64,000 nucleotides of DNA from Burkholderia ubonensis (lineage in GTDB: Bacteria; Pseudomonadota; Gammaproteobacteria; Burkholderiales; Burkholderiaceae): assembly GCF_001718695.1 (NCBI RefSeq), contig NZ_CP013422.1:248001-312000 (forward strand). The letters are read 5' to 3'. Shown in pieces: positions 8,370 through 16,726 of the stretch (position 1 is its first letter; each line of letters starts with the position of its first letter). The position numbers and the translations under genes were made by a program. Under the pieces are notes generated by a model. It was not told where the DNA came from. It searched no databases and worked only from the letters and a program-made list of their open reading frames with translations.

Positions 8370-9029
8370 ATGCTGACGTTATTGTCGGGAAGAAGCGCTG
8401 ATTTGAATCGCGAAACGATGTATCAACTCGCAAAGTATCGGCATAAGGTCTTCATACAAGAACTCGGATGGACTTTGCCTACCGATAATGGCATCGAATT
8501 CGACAATTTCGATCACGCGGATACCCTTTACGTCATCGCCCGCGATCGCAACGGCGAAATCGTCGGTTGCGGCCGCTTGCTGCCGACAGACGAGCCTTAT
8601 TTGCTCGGCGACGTGTTCCCGACCTTGATGGGCGACGCCGCGCTTCCCCATGCCCCCGACGTGTGGGAACTGTCCCGCTTCGCGATGAGCATGCCGCGCG
8701 GCGAGTCGTTGACCGCCGAAGAGTCGTGGCAAAACACGCGAGCCATGATGTCCGAAATCGTTCGCGTCGCGCACGCCCATGGCGCCAATCGCCTCATTGC
8801 GTTCTCCGTGCTCGGCAACGAACGGCTCCTGAAGCGCATGGGTGTCAATGTGCACCGCGCCGCACCGCCCCAGATGATCGAAGGCAAGCCGACCTTGCCG
8901 TTCTGGATCGAGATCGACGAACAGACGCGTGCGGCGCTGAACCTCGACGGGCTGGAGCGCGTCGGCGGCGTGCCGCCCAAGACGTTGCGCAGGCCGGATG
9001 CGTCGCGCGCGCTCGAGCAATCGGTATGA
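8370..9029 (+). CDS. LuxI-type acyl-homoserine-lactone synthase
   Basis: 219 residues. It makes an N-acyl-homoserine lactone from S-adenosylmethionine and an acyl-ACP. All invariant LuxI residues are visible in order: R and F in YRHKVF, W in ELGW, D's in FDNFDHADT, R in CGRLLP, and E and R in WELSRF. The start at 8370 (MLTLLSGRS) is chosen because AGAGAGGG at 8355-8362 sits 7 nt upstream; an ATG at 8352 overlaps that site. The sequence differs clearly from CepI as I recall it, so this is an additional AHL system dedicated to, or at least embedded with, the polyyne genes. The acyl chain specificity is not predictable here. Confidence 0.93.
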   Translation: MLTLLSGRSADLNRETMYQLAKYRHKVFIQELGWTLPTDNGIEFDNFDHADTLYVIARDRNGEIVGCGRLLPTDEPYLLGDVFPTLMGDAALPHAPDVWELSRFAMSMPRGESLTAEESWQNTRAMMSEIVRVAHAHGANRLIAFSVLGNERLLKRMGVNVHRAAPPQMIEGKPTLPFWIEIDEQTRAALNLDGLERVGGVPPKTLRRPDASRALEQSV

Positions 9030-9111
9030 GCGGGCGATGCGCGCCGTGAAGGTTCGCGTGCGCCGCCGCCCGGCGGCGCGGCCCGGCGCGGCGCGCGCAA
9101 TACGGTATTTC

Positions 9112-9120
9112 AACAGGTGT
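9112..9120 (+). promoter_or_regulatory. AACAGGTGT motif upstream of the ketosynthase gene
   Basis: AACAGGTGT here is identical to 7565-7573 upstream of rsaM, with a similar T-rich left flank. The sequence CAGGTGTGCCTG (9115-9126) also forms a short dyad (CAGG/CCTG). It lies 65 bp before the ketosynthase start. It could be a half lux box or simply chance. Confidence 0.25.
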
Positions 9121-9184
9121 GCCTGAAGATGAACGGCTTTAACGATGTGGCTCGGCTAGTCCCGGTCAGCGAGAGGAATGTGAG

Positions 9185-10477
9185 ATGACGCTTCGAGTGG
9201 TGGTAACCGGTATTGGCATTGTGTCTCCACTGGGTTGTGGGAAGGAATTGGTGTGGCAGCGCCTGATCGGCGGGGGCTCCGGGCTTCGCCGCCTCGGCGA
9301 CGATATCGCCGGTGAGCTGTCCGCCAAGGTCGGCGGGACCGTCCAGGACGTGGCCGAAGATCCGGAAGGCGGCTTCGATCCCGAGCGCTCGGTGCCGCAC
9401 AAGGAACTGCGGAAGATGGACCGCTTCATCCAGATGGCGATGGTCGCCGCGGACGAGGCGCTCGCCGAAGCAGGATGGGCGCCGGAAGCGGAGCAGCAGC
9501 GCGAGCGGACCGCTACCGTCGTGGCCTCGGGCATCGGCGGATTTCCCGGCCTGGCGGAGGCGGTGAGAATCGGCGAGACGCGCGGCGTGCGGCGCTTGTC
9601 GCCGTTCACCATTCCGTTCTTCCTGTCCAACCTGGCAGCCGGCCAGATTTCGATCAAGCACCGGTTCCGCGGGCCGCTCGGCTGTCCCGTGACGGCCTGT
9701 GCCGCGAGTGTGCAGGCGATCGGCGATGCGATGCGCATGATCAGGACCGGTGAGGCCGATGTCGTCCTCGCCGGCGGCGCAGAAGCGGCATTCGACAAGG
9801 TCAGCCTCGGGGGCTTCGCGGCGGCTCGCGCGCTGTCGACCGGTTTCAGCGAGGAGCCGGTGCGGGCGTCGCGTCCGTTCGATCGCGATCGTGACGGATT
9901 CGTCATGGGCGAGGGCGCCGCCATGGTGGTGGTCGAGTCGCTGGATCATGCCCTGGCGCGCGGCGCCCGGCCGATCGCGGAAATCATCGGCTACGGCACC
10001 ACGGCCGACGCTTATCACATGACCGCCGGACCCGACGACGGATCCGGCGCGATGCGGGCGATGAAGCTGGCCCTGCGGATGGGCGACGTCGCTCCGGAGC
10101 AGGTCGACTACGTCAACGCCCATGCGACGTCGACGCCGGTCGGCGACGCCGGCGAGATCGAGGCGCTGAAGACGGTGTTCGGTGTGGGCGCCGGCCCGGC
10201 GATTTCGTCGACCAAGTCGGCAACCGGACATCTGCTCGGAGCGGCGGGCGCCATCGAAGCGGCGTTTTCCATTCTGGCGCTGCGCGATGGCGTGCTGCCC
10301 GGCACGCTGAATCTTGAGCACCCCGACCCGGCAGCCGACGGGCTGGATCTGATCGGGCCTGCCGCGCGGCACGTGCCGGTCGAGATCGCGCTGTCCAACG
10401 GGTTCGGGTTCGGAGGCGTGAACGCGTCGGTGCTGTTCAGGCGATATCCGTCGGATCGGTCCGCCGAGGCGCATTGA
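9185..10477 (+). CDS. Beta-ketoacyl-ACP synthase (FabF-like), stand-alone ketosynthase of the polyyne cluster
   Basis: 430 residues, a complete KAS-II type condensing enzyme. The catalytic Cys172 lies in VTACAAS, His313 in NAHATST and His349 in KSATGH, so the C-H-H triad is intact and decarboxylative condensation should work. GAGAGGA at 9171-9177 precedes the ATG. It would extend an acyl-ACP with malonyl-ACP, possibly supplying or lengthening the fatty chain used for the polyyne. It has no associated ketoreductase or dehydratase, so it must borrow the cell's fatty-acid enzymes. It is the first biosynthetic gene after luxI, 155 bp downstream. A housekeeping FabF function cannot be excluded by sequence but is unlikely given its place. 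Confidence 0.88.
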   Translation: MTLRVVVTGIGIVSPLGCGKELVWQRLIGGGSGLRRLGDDIAGELSAKVGGTVQDVAEDPEGGFDPERSVPHKELRKMDRFIQMAMVAADEALAEAGWAPEAEQQRERTATVVASGIGGFPGLAEAVRIGETRGVRRLSPFTIPFFLSNLAAGQISIKHRFRGPLGCPVTACAASVQAIGDAMRMIRTGEADVVLAGGAEAAFDKVSLGGFAAARALSTGFSEEPVRASRPFDRDRDGFVMGEGAAMVVVESLDHALARGARPIAEIIGYGTTADAYHMTAGPDDGSGAMRAMKLALRMGDVAPEQVDYVNAHATSTPVGDAGEIEALKTVFGVGAGPAISSTKSATGHLLGAAGAIEAAFSILALRDGVLPGTLNLEHPDPAADGLDLIGPAARHVPVEIALSNGFGFGGVNASVLFRRYPSDRSAEAH

Positions 10478-10649
10478 GCGATGGGCACGCGGGTCCCGCA
10501 GTACCGCTGATTTCGTCAGTACGTCAAACCGTAATCATTCGGCGCTGCGCCGCCGTTCGCCGGCTCTCCATCTGACCGATGGCGCCGGCGACGGCGAGGT
10601 TGCGTCCCGTGCAATTCGGACTCCGGTCGTTATCCAAAGGGAATTTTCC

Positions 10650-12035
10650 GTGCTAGACACCCTCATCATAGGCGCCCGCTGTGCGGGCGCCACGCTCGCG
10701 ATTCATCTGGCGCGCGCCGGCAAGCGCGTGCTGGCGATCGATGCGAACCATCTGCCGAGCGATCAACCGTTGTCCACCCACTGGATTTCTCCCTACGGCA
10801 TGGCGTTGCTGGACGAGCTCGAGCTCGGCGACAAGGTGCGCCGCTTCGCGCCCCCGGTGCCCAGCATGATGTACGGAAACGACGACGTGACGGGCCGCGT
10901 CGAGTACCCGGTCGGCGGGCGCTGCTCGTGCCCGCGCCGCATGGATCTCGATGCCCTGTTGCTGGAGGAGGCCCGCGCGTCGGGGGCCGAGGTGCGGGCC
11001 CGGACCCGGCTGGTCGGCCTGTTGCGCGACGGCGAGCGCGTGACGGGCGCCGTGGTCGAACATGACGGCGTGCGCGAGGAGATCCGCGCGCGGATCGTGG
11101 TGGGCGCGGACGGCCCGCACTCGACGACGGCCGAGCTGGTCGGCGCGGAGGAGTACCACGGCTATGACTGCCCGCGCGCGATGTACTGGGCGTACTGGCC
11201 GCGTCCCGACTGGTTCGACACGGATCCGCGCTATCTGGGCGGGGCGATGAACTGCACGTTCGGCGACGACATCGTCTTCGTGTTTCCGACCAACCGCGAT
11301 CTTCTGCTGATCGGGGTGGCGTTCCCGAAAACGCAGTTGCCGCAGTGGAAGGGCCGCGCGCTCGAGAAGCTGACCGAAACGCTGAAGGGCAACCGCCATA
11401 CGGCGCCGCTGATTACCGGTGAGCCGGTGAGCAAGGTGCTCGGCGCATTGAAGCTGCGCTTCTTCTTCCGTCAGGCTGCCGGACCCGGCTGGGCATTGGT
11501 GGGCGACGCGGGCCTGTTCATGGATCCGTCCCCCGGATTCGGCATCACCGACGCACTTCGCGATGCGCGCGCACTCGGCCAGGCCATCGTCGAGGACGAC
11601 GACCGCGCGCTGGAATGCTACTGGCGCCAGCGCGACGCGACGTCGATCGACCTGTTCGAATACTCGCGCGGCCGCGGCGCACTCGGCCACAACAATCCGC
11701 TCAGCCGGATCCTGTTCGGCAAGCTGACGGCCGACCCGGTGCTGCAGGCGCGCTTGCTGGCTTCGCAGAATCGCCGATGTTCGCCGTTTGCGGTGTTCGA
11801 TCCCAGCGATATCAGGAAATGGGCGGACGAGGCCATTGCCGGCGGCGAAACCGGCGTCATTCAGCCGCTGATCGACATGTCGACGCGAGGCGAGACGATC
11901 CGCGCCGAGATGGCGTTGCGCCAGCGTCTCGCCGACGAGGCGCACGCGAGGTGGGCGCAGGCATGCGAGTCGGACGATCTCGCGCCGGTGACCGCCGGTG
12001 GCGATCGCGACGTTTGCGCGAGAGCGTCGATATGA
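10650..12035 (+). CDS. FAD-dependent monooxygenase (group A flavoprotein)
   Basis: 461 residues. N-terminal FAD-binding Rossmann region LIIGARCAGATLAIHLARAG (a variant GxGxxG with ARC), a DG motif (IVVGADGPHST, about residues 148-158) and a GD motif (ALVGDAGLFMDPS, about residue 285), the three hallmarks of class-A FAD hydroxylases and epoxidases. The GTG start has AAAGGGA at 10636-10642. It likely uses NAD(P)H and O2 to epoxidise or hydroxylate the polyyne chain; cepacins carry epoxides, which makes epoxidation the leading guess. No membrane segments are seen. It sits between the ketosynthase and a membrane desaturase in the co-directional gene set. Confidence 0.85.
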   Translation: MLDTLIIGARCAGATLAIHLARAGKRVLAIDANHLPSDQPLSTHWISPYGMALLDELELGDKVRRFAPPVPSMMYGNDDVTGRVEYPVGGRCSCPRRMDLDALLLEEARASGAEVRARTRLVGLLRDGERVTGAVVEHDGVREEIRARIVVGADGPHSTTAELVGAEEYHGYDCPRAMYWAYWPRPDWFDTDPRYLGGAMNCTFGDDIVFVFPTNRDLLLIGVAFPKTQLPQWKGRALEKLTETLKGNRHTAPLITGEPVSKVLGALKLRFFFRQAAGPGWALVGDAGLFMDPSPGFGITDALRDARALGQAIVEDDDRALECYWRQRDATSIDLFEYSRGRGALGHNNPLSRILFGKLTADPVLQARLLASQNRRCSPFAVFDPSDIRKWADEAIAGGETGVIQPLIDMSTRGETIRAEMALRQRLADEAHARWAQACESDDLAPVTAGGDRDVCARASI

Positions 12036-12143
12036 GCGCACGGAACGACGGCGCGTGGTCGTTTCGATCACGCGTATGCAAGCCGTGGCGGGGCAGTTCT
12101 GCCTGTCACCGGTCCCATGTCGACTAAGCCGAGGAGCCATTCC

Positions 12144-13226
12144 ATGACCATCGAAGCCACGTTGGACGGCAATGCTGCATTTTCGCGGCTCAAGCTGCCG
12201 CGACACTTCCACCAGATCAGCTCCGTCGCGACGATCCTCTATGTGGCGCACGCGCTCGCATTCTTCCTGATTCCGGCCGCGGTGGCGTTCGCCGTCGTCG
12301 ATATCCCGGCGTCGGCGCCGGCCCGTGTGGCGATGGCGCTCGTCCTCGGCGTGATCGCGGGCCACGGCATGCACCTGCTGACCTTCGTCGGCCACGAGGG
12401 CATGCACACCAACCTGCATCGCAACAAGTACGTGAGCGCCGCGCTGGCGCTCATCTGCTCGTCGCTGGTGCCGGGCTTCCTGATCGTGGGTTTCAGCATG
12501 ACTCACTGGAAGCACCATCGCTACACCGGTCAGGACATCGACCCCGATGTCCAGATCTATTCGCAGTACCGCACCTTCTGGTCGCGCTTCTTTCTCGCGC
12601 GCTCCCGGGGCGTACGGATCTATACGAAGAACGCCGTACGCATGGCCGCTGGCCTTCCGTGGCCGGAGAACACGCGGCTGCCGTTCAGCGAGCGCGAAAT
12701 GCGCTGGATCTCGCGGATCAACATTGCACTGAACCTGGGTGCGGTGACGGCCTACGGATTCATCTGGCATCGGTCGTTGTGGCTGGGCTTCACGGTCATG
12801 CTGATTCCGTATATCGGCGTCTACGTGTTCAGCACCATCCGCGCGTACATCGAGCACACGGATACCGTGCCGGGGCGTTATCGCGACAGCCGCAGCTATA
12901 CGTCGCCGATCTACACCGCGCTGTTCTTCGGCAGCAACTTCCATCTCGAACACCATCAGTATCCGGCTGTGCCGTGCTACCGGCTGCCGGCGCTCCACAA
13001 GTATCTGATGTCGCAGGGGCTGCTCGCCGCGGCACGCGCGCCGGTCGAGCCGTCCTTCTTCGGCGCGCTTCGGTATACGACGGGCCGTTTCCAGTATCCC
13101 TGCGTCAATCTGCAGTCGTCGACCGACGAATTCCTCGAGCGGATGGCGCAGGGGCATCTCGACCGCGAGGCGGCATCGATGGACGCGCCGGACGCCGATG
13201 CGTTGATCGCCGTCATGCGCAAGTAG
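12144..13226 (+). CDS. Membrane fatty acid desaturase/hydroxylase (tailoring)
   Basis: 360 residues from the ATG at 12144, which has GAGGAG at 12131-12136; the ATG at 12117 lacks a site. Integral-membrane di-iron enzyme with three histidine boxes: H84-H88 (HEGMH), H121-H125 (HWKHH) and H267-H271 (HLEHH), and hydrophobic pairs between them. It is in the fatty-acid desaturase superfamily but is distinct from the three core desaturases at 18587-22042. It is encoded next to the FMO and Rieske genes rather than the carrier protein. It may desaturate, hydroxylate or form the allene after the alkynes are made; the reaction is not predictable from sequence. Confidence 0.85.
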   Translation: MTIEATLDGNAAFSRLKLPRHFHQISSVATILYVAHALAFFLIPAAVAFAVVDIPASAPARVAMALVLGVIAGHGMHLLTFVGHEGMHTNLHRNKYVSAALALICSSLVPGFLIVGFSMTHWKHHRYTGQDIDPDVQIYSQYRTFWSRFFLARSRGVRIYTKNAVRMAAGLPWPENTRLPFSEREMRWISRINIALNLGAVTAYGFIWHRSLWLGFTVMLIPYIGVYVFSTIRAYIEHTDTVPGRYRDSRSYTSPIYTALFFGSNFHLEHHQYPAVPCYRLPALHKYLMSQGLLAAARAPVEPSFFGALRYTTGRFQYPCVNLQSSTDEFLERMAQGHLDREAASMDAPDADALIAVMRK

Positions 13227-13306
13227 CAACGATCCGCAAGCCGCACACCGACCCGCACGCGGGTCGGGTGTGCCGCCACGTCGCCCATGTAGCAAAGAGA
13301 GGAATC

Positions 13307-14311
13307 ATGTTTATCGAGAATGCGTGGTATGCAGCAGCACTCTCCGCGGAAGTCCAGCGCGAGCCCTTTGCCCGGACGATCCTGAACCATAAGGTCGTCA
13401 TGTATCGAACCCTGGCGGACCAGGTCGTCGCGCTCGAGGATCGATGCCCGCACCGACAGGTTCCGTTGTCCCGCGGGCGCGTGGTCGGCGACGAACTCCA
13501 GTGCTGGTACCACGGGCTCAGGTACGACTGTTCCGGCGCGTGCGTCGGCATTCCGAGTCAGAGCACGATCCCGAAGGGCGCGCGCGTGCGCGCGTTCCCC
13601 GCCGTCGAGAAATACGGCTTCATCTGGCTGTGGACCGGCGACCCCGACCAGGCCGACGAGGCGGCGATTCCGAACCATTGGGTCTGCTCGGCGCCCGAGC
13701 TCGCCGGAACGATGAGCTATTGCACGATCGCGTGCAGCTACCTGTTCGGGATCGACAACATCCTCGATATTTCGCACGCCGCGTTCGTGCACGCGAAGAC
13801 GCTCGGCTCGCTCGACATCGTCGAGACGCCGCCGGAAATCGTGATCGGCGAGGACGAAGTCCGCGTGCGCCGCTACTTGCGCCGCGAGAAGACGCCGCCG
13901 CTCTATACCCATATCCTGAAGCTCGACTACATCGATCGCTTCCAGGAAGTGCTCTACTGGCCCATCGGCAACACGCGGGTCGAAACGCGAGCGCACGCCT
14001 GCGACGATGCCAGCGGCCGGATCTTCCACGTCTATACGACGACGATCTTCACGCCCGCCACGGACACCACGACCCACGTATTCGTGGGCATGCACCGTGA
14101 CTTCGACGTCGACAACGAGCGGTTTACCGAATTCACCGCGAAGGAGGTGTTCGCGACCGTGATGGAGGACAAGGACGTCGCGGAGAGCCTGCAGGCGAAC
14201 TGGAGCCCCACGGCGCCGATGATCGACATCCAGCTCGACCGGCCGGCATTCGCCGCACGACGGATCCTGGAGCGAATGGGTGCGCGCGCATCCATTCGAG
14301 CGACGGTATGA
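13307..14311 (+). CDS. Rieske [2Fe-2S] non-heme iron oxygenase
   Basis: 334 residues from the ATG at 13307, with AGAGAGGA just upstream. The N-terminal Rieske domain has Cys47-x-His49 and Cys66-x2-His69 (motifs CPHR and CWYHG). The C-terminal catalytic domain has the facial triad start D154-x2-H157-x4-H162 (ILDISHAAFVH). The overall form resembles the VanA/toluenesulfonate-type single-component oxygenases that demethylate or hydroxylate. It needs an electron-transfer reductase, and none is encoded in the cluster. It overlaps the next gene by 4 bp (ATGA), so both are made together. A tailoring oxidation of the polyyne, such as hydroxylation ahead of lactone closure, is likely. Confidence 0.88.
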   Translation: MFIENAWYAAALSAEVQREPFARTILNHKVVMYRTLADQVVALEDRCPHRQVPLSRGRVVGDELQCWYHGLRYDCSGACVGIPSQSTIPKGARVRAFPAVEKYGFIWLWTGDPDQADEAAIPNHWVCSAPELAGTMSYCTIACSYLFGIDNILDISHAAFVHAKTLGSLDIVETPPEIVIGEDEVRVRRYLRREKTPPLYTHILKLDYIDRFQEVLYWPIGNTRVETRAHACDDASGRIFHVYTTTIFTPATDTTTHVFVGMHRDFDVDNERFTEFTAKEVFATVMEDKDVAESLQANWSPTAPMIDIQLDRPAFAARRILERMGARASIRATV

Positions 14312-15225
14312 CGGCCGCGGCAACGGCGCGCCTGCCGGGCGCACCCGAACAAACGACGATGACGGCAGAGGCGGGCGCGACGATGAACGAGCCGGAACGG
14401 ACGCTCTATGTGGGCGAGTTGCTGCAGGAACTCGGGATGTCGGCGCCGGACGAGGTCGCCTTGCATCATCCGATGATGTTCGGCGAAATCCTCGGTCGCG
14501 AGCGGGTCGAGCAACTCGCGGCGGCCGCCGCGGGCGTCTTTGCCGCGATCGAGCCGCAACACGCGTGGCGTGGCGCGGACATCGGCGGGCGCGAATGGCA
14601 CGGCCGCTTCGAGGACCGCCAGATTCGCGGCGTGACGGTGGCGCGCAGATCCGGCACGCGCATCGAGGTCGACATTTTCCTCGGCTCGTTTCCGGCGCCG
14701 GTCCGGCGCGCGCTGTATGACGCGAGCCGGGATCTGGTCGACGTCGATGCGTGGGTATTGCCCGCCGAGGTCAACACCGCGTTGCCGCCGATTCCCGACG
14801 ACGAAGTGCTGGATGCCAAGCTGCCGTTCGGCATCACCGACGAGATGTTTCTGACCAGCCCGGTGGCCTGCAAGCCGATACGCGGGCGCGCCGATGTCGA
14901 GCGCGTGTGCGGCCATTCGATCGCGGTCTATGGCGGGCGCGCGAGCGGGCCGCGTCTGTCGGCAGGTGCGATGACGCTGAGCCTGTGGACCGGCGAGGTC
15001 GGCGGGCTGCCGTTGGAAGTAGCCAACGTCATCTGCTGGGAAGACGAGCGCAACGTCAGGAGCATGGCAATGGCGATGCGCCCGTGGCCGGTCGTCGCGC
15101 TGTTCCAGGCGCGGATGCGGGCACGGACGCTGCCGTTTCTCGACCCGTCGTATTTCGAAGCGGACGCCGAACCCGAATCCGCATCGGGCGACGGCGTGAC
15201 GCGCGCCCAGCTTCGCGAGGTATAA
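14308..15225 (+). CDS. Tandem NTF2/SnoaL-like protein of unknown function
   Basis: 305 residues, translationally coupled to the Rieske gene by an ATGA overlap and only 4 bp before the exporter gene. I see two copies of a nuclear-transport-factor-2-like (SnoaL) pattern, about residues 45-145 (EVALHHPMMFGEILGRERVE...) and 180-285 (DEMFLTSPVACKPIRGRADVE...), each with the D/P-rich opening, G-R-x-x-V/E helix and a late aromatic strand. The second ends with VRSMAMAMRPWPVVALFQARM, typical of such domains. NTF2-fold enzymes include SnoaL cyclases, limonene-epoxide hydrolase and ketosteroid isomerase. A role in epoxide opening, lactone closure or double-bond isomerisation is an inference from fold and place. 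No signal peptide. An ATG at 14386 is an alternative start. Confidence 0.72.
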   Translation: MTAAATARLPGAPEQTTMTAEAGATMNEPERTLYVGELLQELGMSAPDEVALHHPMMFGEILGRERVEQLAAAAAGVFAAIEPQHAWRGADIGGREWHGRFEDRQIRGVTVARRSGTRIEVDIFLGSFPAPVRRALYDASRDLVDVDAWVLPAEVNTALPPIPDDEVLDAKLPFGITDEMFLTSPVACKPIRGRADVERVCGHSIAVYGGRASGPRLSAGAMTLSLWTGEVGGLPLEVANVICWEDERNVRSMAMAMRPWPVVALFQARMRARTLPFLDPSYFEADAEPESASGDGVTRAQLREV

Positions 15226-15229
15226 GGCC

Positions 15230-16648
15230 ATGAGCGCACCCAGCGTGCCCGCTTCGCAGGCGCAGCCGAATTCGATTTCGCCGTGGCCGGTTTTCTGGAT
15301 CGCGAGCGTCGCGGTGTTTCTGGTTTCGATCGACGTCACCGTGCTCTACGCGGCGTTTCCCGCGTTGCGACGGGCGTTTCCCGGCGCTGATTCGGGCGGC
15401 CTGTCGTGGGTGCTGAACGCCTACACGCTGGTGTTCGCCGCGTTGCTCGTGCCGGCCGGCCGCCTGGCCGACCTGTGCGGGCGCAAGCGGATGTTCCTGC
15501 TCGGGCTCGCGATGTTCGTCGGCGGATCGTTCGGCTGCGGGATCGCCTCGCGCATCGAGATGCTGTGGATGATGCGCGCGGTGCAGGGCGCGGGCGCGGC
15601 GCTGTTGCTGCCTGCCTCGCTGTCGATCCTGCTGGCGGCGTTCCCCGTCACCAAACGGGCGATCGCCGTGAGCCTGTGGGGCGCGGTCAGCGGCGTGGCC
15701 GGCGCATTGGGGCCGAGCGTCGGCTCGTTCCTGGTCGATCGCTTCGGCTGGCCGTGGGCGTTCTTTCTCAATCTGCCGCTCGGCGCGCTCGCGCTCTGGC
15801 AAGGATGGCGCGTGCTCGACGAGTCGCGTGACCCCGAGCGGGGCGCGCCGCTCGATCTGGTCGGCGTCGTCCTGCTGATCGTCGGCGTCGGCGCGATCGC
15901 GTTCGGGCTGGTGCAATCGGAAGCGCTTGGCTGGGCGTCGCCGAAGGTGGCGCTCGCGATCGCGGGCGGGCTCGCGATACTGGCCGCGTTCGTCGCGTGG
16001 GCGCGCACGGCCCGTGCGCCTGCGATCGATCTGTCGCTGTTCCAGGATCGCACTTACCGCTACATCAATCTGGCGTCGCTGTGCTTCGCGATCGGCTTCG
16101 CGATGATGTTCTTCCAGACGTTTCTGTTCACCACGGGCGTCTGGTCGTACTCGCTGACGCGCGCCGGGCTGGCCGGCACCCCAGGGCCGCTGCTCGTCGT
16201 GCCGACGGCGATCGTCTGCGGCCGGTTCGCGGCGCGCGCGGGGCACCGGCTTCTGCTGGTGACGGGAAGCCTGATCTCCATGGCGGCAAGCCTGTGGTTC
16301 GCGCTGGTGCCCGGCGTCACGCCCGACTATCTGCATGCCTGGCTGCCGGGCGCGCTGCTGACCGGGCTGGGCGTCGGGATGGTCATGCCTTCATTGTCGG
16401 CTGCCGCGGTTGCGCATCTGCCGCCCGCGCGGTTCGGCGTCGGCTCGGCCGTGAATCAGGCGATACGCCAGATGGGATCGGTGTTCGGCGTGGCGCTGAC
16501 GGTCGCCATCACCGGCAATGCGATCACGCGGCTCGCCGAATTCCACACGCTCTGTTACCTGCAGATCGCGCTCGCGCTGGCGACGGCGATCCTGTGCGCG
16601 CCGGTGGATACGCGACCGCGCGTGCTCGCCTCCGCGGCGGCGCGTTGA
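15230..16648 (+). CDS. MFS drug/product exporter, DHA2 (EmrB/QacA) family
   Basis: 472 residues with about fourteen hydrophobic segments, the DHA2 layout. Motif A is seen as GRLADLCGRKRMFLLG after the second segment, and the antiporter motif C as SGVAGALGPSVGSFLV in the fifth. Such pumps expel small hydrophobic compounds in exchange for protons. It lies inside the polyyne gene set, 4 bp after the NTF2-like gene, so export of the antibiotic and self-protection is the likely role. No other resistance gene is visible in the cluster. Confidence 0.9.
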   Translation: MSAPSVPASQAQPNSISPWPVFWIASVAVFLVSIDVTVLYAAFPALRRAFPGADSGGLSWVLNAYTLVFAALLVPAGRLADLCGRKRMFLLGLAMFVGGSFGCGIASRIEMLWMMRAVQGAGAALLLPASLSILLAAFPVTKRAIAVSLWGAVSGVAGALGPSVGSFLVDRFGWPWAFFLNLPLGALALWQGWRVLDESRDPERGAPLDLVGVVLLIVGVGAIAFGLVQSEALGWASPKVALAIAGGLAILAAFVAWARTARAPAIDLSLFQDRTYRYINLASLCFAIGFAMMFFQTFLFTTGVWSYSLTRAGLAGTPGPLLVVPTAIVCGRFAARAGHRLLLVTGSLISMAASLWFALVPGVTPDYLHAWLPGALLTGLGVGMVMPSLSAAAVAHLPPARFGVGSAVNQAIRQMGSVFGVALTVAITGNAITRLAEFHTLCYLQIALALATAILCAPVDTRPRVLASAAAR

Positions 16649-16726
16649 GGGCGGCGCCGCGTTCGGCCCGGCGCCGGGCATGACGATTTGATCGAAACAA
16701 TACGAAACCGATTATCCGAGGGTCTC

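Noticed and set aside
9061..9078. GC hairpin after luxI as a terminator
   Set aside because: CGCCGCCG pairs with CGGCGGCG but no T tract follows, so termination is not supported.
10653..13295. Very long minus-strand open frame (880 residues) across the FMO and desaturase genes
   Set aside because: It is antisense to three well-supported genes, is Arg-rich with no domain pattern, and is a product of high GC content.
12659..13306. Long N-terminal extension of the Rieske frame
   Set aside because: Overlaps the desaturase gene. The ATG at 13307 has a ribosome site and gives a full-length Rieske enzyme.
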